DNA from: Aldehydirespirator sp965221185
GTDB lineage: Bacteria; Actinomycetota; Acidimicrobiia; Acidimicrobiales; Aldehydirespiratoraceae
NCBI GenBank assembly: GCA_965221185.1
Contig: OZ244866.1
Location: 1,488,001-1,552,000 of the forward strand
Length of the DNA stretch: 64,000 nt
Direction: 5' to 3'
Part shown: positions 8,502 through 16,594 of the stretch, one piece after another
Numbering within the stretch: the stretch's first letter is position 1
Layout of the letters: each line of letters opens with the position of its first letter
Translations under genes and position numbers: made by a program
The notes under the pieces: model-generated
Database searches by the model: none
What the model was told of the DNA's origin: nothing
What the model saw: only the letters and a program-made list of their open reading frames with translations

Positions 8502-9320
8502 TGCCTCAGCATCTTCGATGTCGCCATCGATCTGTGAGCCGAAGAGACGCCCAGCGCATTACCCATGGGCAACCTGCACGCGTTGCGCTAGCTGCACTTG
8601 ATGCGCGCTGAGGTCCAGTTCTCGGACTCGGGTGCTTCGTCGCGCATTCGGCTTGCTGCTTCGCCGAAGGTCCGGGTCAGTTCTTGTAGTCGCGCGTGAT
8701 CCGGTCCTTAGTCCGATCGGAGTTGCGTACCGTGAGAGCCTCGCCTCTAGACCCGACATCCGGTGTGGGAACCACCATCGCCGCCATCATCCGCGGCAAC
8801 TACTCTCGACGCTGTGGCCAGCCCCACCGCCATGACGGCGATCACCGCCCCCGCCGCTTCGCCAACGGAGGCACTGGAGCCCTGCGAGAGAGCGATCTCG
8901 TCGGTGCTGCGTCGGCTACTCGATGCCGGGTTCGTCGTGTCCAGCGAGGAGACCCCGCCGGTGCGGCGCCATCACCAGCGCATCGTTTCTGGCGCCTCGC
9001 CGACGCCTCGGCCACCGCCGCGCTCATGGCACATGTGCCCCGACCCGACCCCGCCCAGCATCGAGGCCCCCAAGGACCGGTGCCCGATGAGTTCTGGCAC
9101 CACTTCTGTTGGTATGGCCCGGTCTTGCTGACACGCCTGGACTCACAAGCGGGTCCCCCTCAGAACCGCTCTCACTCGTTGTGAGCCTCCCACCTTGTCC
9201 TACTATGACAACTCGACCAGCCCCGTATGGGTCACTGGGCGCCGGCTACGAACTCGCAGATCCAGACTGCTGTACTGCTGTCTCGATCGTTGGAGGTGCT
9301 GTCCAATACGTTGTGATCAC
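8502..9320. other. Decayed region between IS21 and protease
   Basis: No intact gene can be supported. Short frames on the plus strand around 8760-9180 show some protein-like stretches, such as ERAISSVLRRLLDAGFVVSSE in one frame and DEFWHHFCWYGPVLLTRLDS in another. They may be pieces of one frameshifted protein, but I do not recognise the family. GC content is typical of the surrounding island. Confidence 0.35.
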
Positions 9321-10877
9321 CTATTGGAGACGCTCGACTACCAGGAAGTATGCGTCGCCGCTCTCTAGCCTGTAGGGATTCTCCACCAACACGATGTGCT
9401 CGCCGCCGGTCTCAGCTGTATAGACGATCTCGGAATTGGTTGAAAACCCGAATACCGAGCTGCCGCTGTCGTCATCGAAGGCAACTTCCACTAAGAAAGG
9501 ATCTACGATAGTCAAAGTCGGATCGGCGATTATGGAATCGGTATAGAGAAGCACGATCTCTCCCTCATCGAGTTGAATCACATAGAAGTCAAGATCGGAA
9601 TAATGATCGAAGACGCCAGCGATCACATCAGAATCCTCCTCCTCGGCGAGGAATAGACCATCGTCTACATCGTGAAACGGTGTAAGTCTTGTCGTGCTGG
9701 AGACACTGAAGGGGGAGGGTTCATCTGACAGGAGCTCGATGTCCAAGAAGTAGGTTCCTGGGCCGAGTTCTACCTCCAGAAACTCCTGGCCATCGTAGGT
9801 GTCATCGACTTCTGCGATGACACCGTATTCATCCGACACTCGAAGCAGAGCGTCTCCGGGTCCTTCAACGCTCACAACAAAGAGCGTGTCTGCTGATCCG
9901 GTGAAGACATAGGTCTGAGTGTCGTAGGGCAGCAGCTCTGCGTAGTGATCGAATTCGCCGCTTCCAGATGCAAGCCGACGCTCAGTCCACTGATTGGCCT
10001 CGAAGTCCTCGATCAGCGAATCGACGATCTCGGCGTCGTCGGCCGCGGAGGTTGCCACTGCGAATCCTGCGTCGCTGAAACCCCACGTAGAGATGCCGAT
10101 GACCTCGCCGCGGGTGTCTACGAGCGCCCCACCGCTTTGGCCGCCCGCTATGGCGGCATCGGTCTGAAAGAGCGTCAGGTCATAGAGATCCCACTGGCGG
10201 ACACGAGACAGGATTCCTCGGGTAATGGTGGGCTCTGGAAACAGGTCGCTCTCGGCTGGATAGCCCACTAGGAACAACTCACTACCCGGTGCCAGCGCCT
10301 CCCCGTCGCCGAGCCTAAGCAGCGGAGCTGACGCATTCAGCGGGCCCAACACCGCCAGATCAGCGAAGGGATCCCATCCCACCACCGGCACATCCTGAAA
10401 CTCCGTCCCGTCCGCGAACACGACCCAAACCTCCTCGTGGGGCCACACAACGTGGTAGTTCGTCACCACGTACCCACCCTCGATCAGGATGCCGCTGCCC
10501 GTGGCACCCGAAACTGTTTCAATCAGTGGCACTGAAGGGGCTACCCGCGAGTAGACCTCCTCAGCTGACAATTCCTCGGGCTGCGTGGCGGCGGTCGGCG
10601 TTGGCTCCGGCTGCGTGGCGGCGGTCGGCGTTGGCTCCGGCTGCGTGGCGGCGGTCGGCGTTGGCTCCGGCTGCGTGGCGGCGGTCGGCGTTGGCTCCGG
10701 CTCGGGCGTGTCGGCGCCGGCGGCGAGAGTCGTGGCGGTCTGACTTGTCGGCGCGTCCTCAGACTCCGAGGTATCGCCACAGGAAGTGAGCGCCGCGGCG
10801 ACGAGCAGCCAGACAACTGGACTGAACCATCGACGATCATCTCGGTGTCGCGGGCTATTGAACCTTCTCATGCGCAT
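9321..10877 (-). CDS. Secreted HtrA-like (S1C) serine protease lipoprotein
   Basis: A 518-residue protein. The N-terminal signal ends in a lipobox-like LTSCG (about residues 30-34), followed by a low-complexity linker with four perfect TQPEPTPTAA-type decapeptides. A trypsin-like domain follows (about 105-290) with the triad His in VVTNYHVV, Asp in DPFADLAVLG and Ser in AGGQSGGALV. The roughly 220-residue C-terminal half contains two pre-peptidase-like beta domains (EFDHYAELLPYDTQTYVF, then FDHYSDLDFYVIQLDEGE) instead of PDZ domains. It is likely an extracytoplasmic or surface protease. Base composition is lower in GC than the neighbours, suggesting horizontal acquisition. No operon partner is seen. 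Confidence 0.8.
   Translation of the reverse strand: MRMRRFNSPRHRDDRRWFSPVVWLLVAAALTSCGDTSESEDAPTSQTATTLAAGADTPEPEPTPTAATQPEPTPTAATQPEPTPTAATQPEPTPTAATQPEELSAEEVYSRVAPSVPLIETVSGATGSGILIEGGYVVTNYHVVWPHEEVWVVFADGTEFQDVPVVGWDPFADLAVLGPLNASAPLLRLGDGEALAPGSELFLVGYPAESDLFPEPTITRGILSRVRQWDLYDLTLFQTDAAIAGGQSGGALVDTRGEVIGISTWGFSDAGFAVATSAADDAEIVDSLIEDFEANQWTERRLASGSGEFDHYAELLPYDTQTYVFTGSADTLFVVSVEGPGDALLRVSDEYGVIAEVDDTYDGQEFLEVELGPGTYFLDIELLSDEPSPFSVSSTTRLTPFHDVDDGLFLAEEEDSDVIAGVFDHYSDLDFYVIQLDEGEIVLLYTDSIIADPTLTIVDPFLVEVAFDDDSGSSVFGFSTNSEIVYTAETGGEHIVLVENPYRLESGDAYFLVVERLQ
10579..10698. repeat. Four exact 30-bp tandem repeats in protease linker
   Basis: A 30-bp unit beginning GGCTGCGTGGCGGCGGTCGG is repeated four times with no spacers and encodes a ten-residue Pro/Thr-rich unit. 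It is coding, not CRISPR, and is a likely site of slippage-driven length variation. Confidence 0.92.
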
Positions 10878-11007
10878 CTCCTAGAGCGTGTTGGGGCCCT
10901 TCGCGTAGACGTGGGATTGAGGGTTGCTAGCACCGGTTGAGGGTCATGTTATCAGGATGCCTCTGGCTTCGACGTTGCGTGGGTTGGTGTGGACCTGACG
11001 GACTGAC

Positions 11008-11418
11008 TTACTTGGACGAAAGATACTCCGACCAGTCATCCATGACCTTGCGGCGGGCATCAAGCAGATCCGACCGCTGGTAGGCCCGCTCGATCTTCCC
11101 GGCGACATGCCCGAGTTGAGCTTCGGCGACCTCGCGGGGGATGCCCTGCTCGGCTGCCCAGCTTCGGAAGCTCGCCCGCATCCTGTGGACGGTGCCGGGG
11201 ATGTCGTTCTCGCGCAGGAGCTTCGACAGGCCCGAGTCCGAGAGTGCGCGCCCGCGGCCGGTCGGGGCGAGGAAGACGTGTCCGCTGCCGTCGGCGTAGC
11301 TGTGGGCCTCGGCAAGCGCCGCCAGCGCCATCTTCGACAGTGGCACGATGTGGGGCCGCTGAGTCTTGGTGCGCTCGCCGGGGATGGTCCACGTCTCGGC
11401 GTCGCGGTCGATACCACA
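11008..11418 (-). pseudogene. 5'-truncated P4-type integrase fragment
   Basis: The minus strand encodes the catalytic C-terminus of a phage/P4-type tyrosine integrase: IDRDAETWTIPGERTKTQRP, then HRMRASFRSWAAEQ (H-x-x-R), LGHVAGKIERAYQRSD (nucleophilic Tyr) and a short tail. The N-terminal arm-binding, core-binding and first-Arg segments are absent. Homology stops at about 11418, where plus-strand cas4 coding begins. It resembles the intact integrase at 16595-17743 but is clearly a different gene. It is probably the scar of a deletion or excision that also removed the start of cas4. Confidence 0.8.
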
Positions 11419-11423
11419 ATGCT

Positions 11424-11613
11424 CCGATCCGAGGTTCTGGCCGTGGTCCAGTCGATCCGCGGACTCCTGACGTCGGGCAAGCTACCGGTGGCACCCAACG
11501 ATGCCCGGTGTCGCGAGTGCCAACTGCTGCACTACTGCCTGCCGGAGATCAGCGACGGACGAGACCGAGTCACACGCTTCATGCGGAAGGATGTCTTCGG
11601 GTGCGCTACCTGA
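11424..11613 (+). pseudogene. cas4: cas4, C-terminal fragment
   Basis: The last 60 or so residues of Cas4: LRSEVLAVVQSIRGLLTSGK, then the Fe-S cluster Cys box CRECQLLHYC followed by LPE. This is the diagnostic C-terminal iron-sulphur region of Cas4 nucleases. The RecB-like nuclease core and first Cys are missing; the upstream DNA is the truncated integrase in the opposite orientation. The stop overlaps the cas1 start, so this was a cas4-cas1-cas2 operon of the kind found in type I-C and related systems. The fragment cannot be active as a nuclease. Confidence 0.85.
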
Positions 11614-11950
11614 GCACTGTCTACGTCCGAGACCACAGGGCAAGAATCGGGCACAGGCGGGGTTCGCTGATGATCAAGCATGAGTCAGGAACCACCCGCA
11701 TACCGCTAGCCAGCATAGACGCCGTGGTGCTGCTCGGCTCGGGCCAGATTAGCACCGACGCCCTCGCCGCGTGCGTCAAGAGGGAGATCCGTGTTGCGTC
11801 GCTACGGCGCAGCGGCGCAATGCGCTTCGTTGTCGGCGGCCCCCTGTCGGGCAACGTGCACTTGCGGATTGCTCAGCACGAGGCCGTCTTGAGCGAGGAG
11901 CACTCGTTAGCAATTGCCCAGTCGGTGGTCGCAGCGAAGTTGCAGAGCAG
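11601..11950 (+). pseudogene. cas1: cas1, 5' part (split by IS256)
   Basis: The N-terminal beta-sandwich domain of Cas1: start GTG at 11601 overlapping cas4, then RYLSTVYVRDHRARIGHRRG, IPLASIDAVVLLGSGQIST and so on. Coding stops resembling Cas1 after AAKLQS, where the IS256-family element starts. The second half is at 13350-14016. Joining at the CAGAGCAG target site gives AAKLQSSRTMLLRW in frame and a 338-residue protein, the normal size of type I Cas1. The integrase endonuclease function is lost while the IS is present. Confidence 0.92.
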
Positions 11951-13341
11951 GGCAGCGTCCCGCCAGGTGGTGGGGTTTGAGGTAGCTGGGAGGGTCCACC
12001 ATTAGGGGGGCCATCGGCGTGATCCTCGGTGAGAAGAAGTCACCGACTCATCGAGGAGGACACACCGATGACGCTGTCTGATACTGCCACAGCGCAGTTG
12101 TTGGAGACCTTTCGCGCCGGTGGCGGCGCGGGCTTGATCCGTGAGGCGGTGGAGCTGGTGCTCCAGGAGCTGATCGAGGCCGAGGCTGCTGAGGCGATCG
12201 GCGCGGGCCGCTATGAGCGCAGCGAGCAGCGCCGCACCGAGCGCAACGGGCACCGCGGCCGCTTGTTGGCCACCCAGGCCGGGGACGTGGAACTGAAGAT
12301 CCCCAAGCTGAGAAAGGGCAGCTTCTTTCCGTCGGTGCTCGAGCCGCGCCGGCGCATCGACAAGGCCCTGTACGCGGTGATCATGGAGGCCTATGTGGCC
12401 GGGGTGTCGACGCGGTCGGTGGACGATCCGGTGGCCGCGCTGGGCGCGGAGTCCGGCATCTCCAAATCGGAGGTGTCGCGGATCTGTGCGGGCCTCGACG
12501 AGGGTGTGGAGGCGTTCAGGAGCCGGCGGTTGGACCACATCGAGTTCCCCTACGTCTACTTGGACGCCACCTACCTGAACGTGCGCAACAGCGTCTGCCA
12601 GCCGGCGTCGATGGCCACCGTGGTGGCCACCGGCGTCACCGCAGACGGCAACCGGGAGATCCTGGGCTGCGATGTCGGCGACAGCGAGAGCGAGGGGTTC
12701 TGGCAGCAGTTCCTGGGGTCTTTGCGCGACCGGGGCCTGGCTGGGGCGCGCCTGGTGATCTCCGACGCTCACCGCGGGCTCGGCGCCGCCGCCGGCGCTG
12801 GTTCCAGGGCGCCGCCAAACAGCGATGTCGGGTGCATTTCGTGCGGAATCTGCTCGCGGTGGTGCCCCGCAGCCACCAGCACATGGCCGCCGCGCTGTTC
12901 CGGACCGTCTTCGCGCAGCCCGACGCCGACGCTGTGACCGAAGCGTGGGACCAGGTCCGAGACCAGCTCGCCGCCAGCTTCCCCAAAGCGGGCCCGCTGA
13001 TGGACAGCGCCAAAGACGACGTGCTCGCGTTCGCCGCGTTCCCCAAAGCTCACTGGCAGACGATCTGGTCCACCAACCCTCTCGAGCGCATCAACAAGGA
13101 AATCAAGCGCCGATCACGCGTCGTGGGCATCTTCCCCAACGAGGCCTCCGCCATCCGGTTGGTTGGCGCCATCTTGGCCGACCTCCACGACGAATGGCAG
13201 GCCACCGACCGCCGCTACCTCTCAGAGGACTCCATGAGCCAGCTCTACCCCCAGCGCGATAGTCTCGCCACAGCCGAGCTCACAGCCGGCCACCATCACC
13301 GAGGCTCAACCCCAAAGCCCACCACTTGATGGGACGCTCCC
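11951..13341 (+). mobile_element. IS256-family insertion sequence in cas1
   Basis: A 1391-bp element. The left end GGCAGCGTCCCGCCAGGTGG and the inverted right end GGGAGCGTCCCATCAAGTGG match over most positions. The exact 8-bp target duplication CAGAGCAG lies at 11943-11950 and 13342-13349, the size expected for IS256. It carries one transposase gene that appears frameshifted. It separates cas1 into two halves. Confidence 0.94.
12068..13329 (+). pseudogene. IS256-family transposase (frameshifted)
   Basis: The mutator/IS256-type DDE transposase is recognisable throughout. Residues MTLSDTATAQLLETFRAGGG to VISDAHRGLG are in one frame, including Asp in YLDATYLNVR and Asp in VISDAHRGL. The rest, from WFQGAAKQRCRVHFVRNLLA to NPLERINKEIKRRSRVVG (catalytic Glu), is in another frame. 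The change of frame falls at about 12775-12805 in a GC-rich run of GCC/CGC triplets. No programmed frameshift is known for this family, so this is a disabling indel or a sequencing/assembly error. If real, the element cannot excise itself from cas1. Confidence 0.85.
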
Positions 13342-13349
13342 CAGAGCAG

Positions 13350-14016
13350 TCGCACGATGCTATTGCGGTGGTCGCGAGATGCCGAGAAGCCTTCGTATCG
13401 ACAGAGGCTGCACATACGCGCCGAGATGGTCGCCGAGCGGATTGCCAGAGTGCCGGACGCCGGGTCTCCCGACCACCTCCGAGGCCTAGAAGGCGACGCG
13501 GCCAGGATCTACTTTGGGGGACTTGACCAGCATCTTGCAGATGTCGGCCTCCGATTCAGCGCTCGCACGCGCCGGCCGCCCAGGGATCCTGTCAACGGGC
13601 TGATGAGTTTCTGCTACGGCCTGCTCACTACCGAACTCGTGGGCGCGCTCAACGCCTTGGGACTCGATCATCAACTCGGGTTCCTACATCGGCCGCGAGC
13701 AGGACGGCCGTCCTTAGCTCTGGACCTGGCCGAAGAGATGCGTCCGCTCACAGATCGTTTCGCGGTAGCGCTGCTGACACGACGCCAACTGGGTGCCAGC
13801 CACTTCGTCAGCACTCCGGGCGGCGCTGTGTACCTAGCTGATGACGGCCGCGATATCGCGATTCAGTCGTGGGAAGCGCACAAGGAGAAGTCCATCCCCC
13901 ACCGGATCCTGCGCCGGCCAGTGGAGCGCTGGGCGCTGCCGACCGTGCAGGCGACTCTCATGGCCAGACACCTACGCGGCGACCTGCGTCACTATCCGCC
14001 CTTCGTATCACCGTAG
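13350..14016 (+). pseudogene. cas1: cas1, 3' part
   Basis: The C-terminal catalytic half of Cas1, continuing from 11950 after IS removal. The metal-binding Glu is in RGLEGDAARIYF, the His in LGFLHRPRAGRPSL and the acidic residue in ALDLAEEMRPLTDRF, so all catalytic positions are retained. An internal ATG at 13357 exists, but the product would lack the dimerising N-terminal domain. It lies 12 bp before cas2. Sequence features suggest a type I-C/I-B-like Cas1. Confidence 0.92.
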
Positions 14017-14028
14017 CGTAGAGCGATC

Positions 14029-14319
14029 ATGGACCTGCTCGTCGCCTACGACATCGCCGACACGCAGGGATCTGGCGCAAAGCGCCTCCGGGATGTACAT
14101 GACCTGTGCTGCGCCTACGGAACTCGGGTGCAGCTCTCCGTCTTTGAGTTCCGCCTAACGCCCGCCCGATACGCGGCGCTAGTCGGTGAGCTAGAGGCCA
14201 TCATCGATGCCCAGCGGGATTGCGTCCACATCTACAACTTCGGGCGGCTGCTCTCAGCCTGCAAGACCGTGCTCGGCACACCGAGTAAACGCGAAGTCGG
14301 CGATGTCTGGATGCTCTAG
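14029..14319 (+). CDS. cas2: CRISPR-associated Cas2
   Basis: A 96-residue Cas2 with a ferredoxin-like fold. It begins MDLLVAYDIADTQGSG with the conserved Asp after the first strand and continues GTRVQLSVFEFRLTPARYAA and CVHIYNFG, typical of type I Cas2. It is the structural partner of Cas1 in spacer integration. It appears intact and follows cas1 by 12 bp, but no CRISPR repeats, leader or effector genes follow; the downstream DNA encodes an unrelated minus-strand remnant. This is therefore the last piece of an orphan adaptation module. Confidence 0.93.
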   Translation: MDLLVAYDIADTQGSGAKRLRDVHDLCCAYGTRVQLSVFEFRLTPARYAALVGELEAIIDAQRDCVHIYNFGRLLSACKTVLGTPSKREVGDVWML

Positions 14320-14674
14320 GTAACCAGAACCTCAGTACCTCGATCCAGTCGCTGTACACGTCGTCGGAGGCCGTGAACAGGGGGCACGTCCAGGTACTCC
14401 GCCAGAACGAGTGCCAACCACAACTCAGGGGTACCGACTGCGTCCGAACCCGCTCGGGTCAGTGTCTCGGCAACGAGCATCATCCTGACGGAGAACCATT
14501 CGTCGACGGCTGAGAGCGCCCATCCGACCTCCTCCTCGATCACATTTGGGCGTCCCCACGTAACGGGCGGTCATGAAGCGTTCGATCGTCACAGCCGACC
14601 AGTCAAGAGCCAGAATCTCGGCGCCAAGCGGAGCAGTCCTCTCGAGGGCTCCCGACACGACGAGCATCCCCTTT
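14316..14674 (-). pseudogene. Unknown small protein, frameshifted
   Basis: The minus strand reads MLVVSGALERTAPLGAEILA and on to IERFMTARYVG in one frame. It continues PNVIEEEVGWALSAVDEWFS through LWLALVLAEYLDVPPVHGLR to a stop in a frame shifted by one base near 14555. The two parts together would give about 115 residues with plausible helices. I do not recognise the family. It lies between cas2 and the IS110 element and may have been part of a larger gene. No CRISPR repeats are present in this stretch. Confidence 0.45.
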
Positions 14675-14689
14675 ACGTTGTTGAGTGGT

Positions 14690-14870
14690 CCCGGTGTGGC
14701 AGTGTCGGGGCTGGTTGCTCGCCGCGGCGGGTAGGGCTGTAGCCCCCTGTCACATTGATGGCCCGGGGGGTGTTGTCGCCCGCCGCGGTCGGGTGTCTTC
14801 GATCTCTGACAGGGACATGCCCTCGGGGCTGATCGTAAAGTGGTTGAGGCGCAGGCACCGGGAGCATCCG
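14690..14870 (+). ncRNA. Candidate IS110 bridge RNA region
   Basis: IS110-group elements are known to encode a structured bridge RNA between their left end and the transposase gene. This stretch has complementary blocks such as CGCCGCGGCGGG (about 14720) with CCCGCCGCGG (about 14780), and GGGGCTGG with GTAGCCCCC, consistent with several hairpins. It contains one copy of GACAGGGACA that also occurs at the right end. The assignment is by position and foldability only; guide loops were not resolved. Confidence 0.35.
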
Positions 14871-14904
14871 ACCAGGAATGCCCCCGGACCCAAGGAGTCC
14901 CGCC

Positions 14905-16125
14905 ATGCAAGAACCCGACTGCGTCGACATCGAGGTGTTCGTCGGCGTCGATGTCGCCAAAGGCGACCACTACGCCTGCGCTGTGACCTCAGCCGGCGCC
15001 GAGGTGCTGGCGCGGGGCGTGCGCAACGACGAGGCGGCGATCGGCCAACTGATCGACGACGCCGCTGTGCACGGCACGGTCGCTTTGGTGATCGACACGA
15101 CCAGCTCGGCGGCGTCGCTGCTGTTGGAGACGGCCACGCGCCGGGAGGTTCCGGTGGCCTATGTGACGGGGCTGGCGATGCGCCGGGCTGCGGACCTCTA
15201 CGCCGGGGCGGCCAAGACCGACCCCAAAGACGCCGCGGTGCTCGCCGACTACGCCCGGCGCAACGCCGACCGCCTGACCTGGACCGCTCCCAGCGATGAG
15301 CTGCTGGCGCGGCTGCGGATCCTCAACGGCAGAGACGCCGACCTCGCCGCCGACGCCACCAGGGCCGCCAACCGCCTCAGAGACGCCCTGCTGGCGGTGT
15401 CGCCCGCCCTGGAGCGGGCCCTCGGCGACAAGGTGGCCACCAGCGGCGGCGCACGCGACGCCCTGGCCCGCTGGGGCACCCCCACAGCGCTTCGAGCAGC
15501 GGGCAGGGCCCGGGTGCGGGCCCGCATCGCCAAACGCTCGCCCCGCACAGCCAGCCGGCTAACCGACGCGATCTGGGCCGCGCTCGACGCGCAGAGCATC
15601 ATCGTCACCGCCGAGGCCGCCTGGGGCGCCACCATCTCAGAGCTCGCCGCCGACCTGGACCGGATCTGCGAGCGCCGCGACCAGCTCACCGGCCACATCG
15701 AGGAAGCGTTCATGGCGCACCCGCTGGGAAAAGTCCTCAACAGCCTGTGCGGGTTCGGCCCGCGGACCGGAGCCAGAACCCTCGCTGAGATCGGCGACCC
15801 CCACCGATTCGCCGACGGCAGCCGCCTCGCCTCCTACGCCGGGCTCGCCCCCGTCGACTGGCAGTCAGGGCGCAGCGCCACAGCGCGCAAACCCCGAGGC
15901 GGCAACCACCGACTCAAGAACGCCCTCTTCACCGCAGCCTTCGTCGCCGCCCAACACGACCCCGACGCACGCGCCTACTACCAGCGCAAACGCTCAGAAG
16001 GCAAACGCCACAACGCCGCCGTCATCTGCGTCGCCCGACGCCGCTGCAACATCATCCTCGCCATGCTCAAGACCCAAACCCCCTACCAGCCACCCCACCC
16101 CCAGAACCTGCCCCAAGCGGCTTGA
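14905..16125 (+). CDS. IS110-family transposase
   Basis: A protein of about 406 residues from ATG 14905; an upstream in-frame ATG at 14878 would add nine. The N-terminal RuvC-like DEDD domain begins VFVGVDVAKGDHYACAV and includes the KTDPKDAAVLADYARR motif. The C-terminal transposase_20 domain contains NSLCGFGPRTGARTLAEIGD and the serine-bearing FADGSRLASYAGLAP segment, followed by HRLKNALFTAAFVAA. Together these identify an RNA-guided IS110-type recombinase. It is intact. It sits downstream of a putative bridge-RNA region and next to the cas2 remnant island. Confidence 0.92.
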   Translation: MQEPDCVDIEVFVGVDVAKGDHYACAVTSAGAEVLARGVRNDEAAIGQLIDDAAVHGTVALVIDTTSSAASLLLETATRREVPVAYVTGLAMRRAADLYAGAAKTDPKDAAVLADYARRNADRLTWTAPSDELLARLRILNGRDADLAADATRAANRLRDALLAVSPALERALGDKVATSGGARDALARWGTPTALRAAGRARVRARIAKRSPRTASRLTDAIWAALDAQSIIVTAEAAWGATISELAADLDRICERRDQLTGHIEEAFMAHPLGKVLNSLCGFGPRTGARTLAEIGDPHRFADGSRLASYAGLAPVDWQSGRSATARKPRGGNHRLKNALFTAAFVAAQHDPDARAYYQRKRSEGKRHNAAVICVARRRCNIILAMLKTQTPYQPPHPQNLPQAA

Positions 16126-16594
16126 CAACAAGACAGGGACACCCCCCCGGCGTCATGGACGACGCTACGTGCCATCGCCGCGCAAGCGCTGTCAGATGGC
16201 CTCGAACTCAGCGCGGCCTATGGGCTCGGTCTTGCGGACGAACTCCGCCGGAGGAGGGGGCGCGAGTGCGCATCCCCCCTAATCTTGGAGGCATCGTCTA
16301 AGGGGAGATGCTGTGCCTGAGATGCGACGACAGTATGACCCGGAGTTCAGGGGCTGGTGCTGTGGGGATGGTCCTGGAGACTCGCAGACCGGTCGCTCAG
16401 GCGGCCCGCGAGCTGGGGATCGGCGCGGGCACGTCGGGCAACTGGATCCGCAAGGACCGCGCCGAGCGCGGCGTCAAGATCTTGACTCCCTCATGGTCGG
16501 GGACTTGTGCAGCTCTGCTGTCGAGGGCGCCCCTACCTGTTGGCGGTTGCGCCAGCAAGTGCATATGTGCCGCGAGCAACTGCGAGCATCCGAG
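16126..16594. other. Remnant DNA between IS110 and integrase
   Basis: 16142-16280 has an open plus-strand stretch (WTTLRAIAAQALSDGLELSA, then LADELRRRRG) that looks like the C-terminus of a lost protein of unknown family. 16313-16482 is an IS3 orfA scrap (separate entry). Nothing is recognised in 16490-16594. Confidence 0.4.
16313..16482 (+). pseudogene. IS3-family orfA remnant
   Basis: It starts MPEMRRQYDPEFRG-like in one frame, then after a one-base shift near 16350 continues AVGMVLETRRPVAQAARELG and NWIRKDRAERG. This is the N-terminal helix-turn-helix of IS3-type OrfA. It is truncated after about 55 codons, and no orfB follows. Confidence 0.75.

Larger units (their letters stand above)
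14690..16141 (+). mobile_element. IS110-family element (ends approximate)
   Basis: This is defined by an IS110-type transposase preceded by about 200 bp of non-coding, highly structured GC-rich DNA and followed by a short tail. As expected for IS110 there are no terminal inverted repeats. GACAGGGACA occurs at 14808-14817 and again at 16132-16141 and may mark the core region or a guide match. The left end is not certain: 14690 assumes that the structured non-coding stretch belongs to the element. Confidence 0.6.

Noticed and set aside
10579..10698. Four 30-bp direct repeats considered as a CRISPR array, given the cas genes nearby
   Set aside because: The units are contiguous without spacers and encode a Pro/Thr decapeptide in frame inside the protease gene.
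14320..14900. Search for a CRISPR array downstream of cas2
   Set aside because: No repeat of 25-37 bp recurs here; the region codes for a frameshifted protein and the IS110 left flank.
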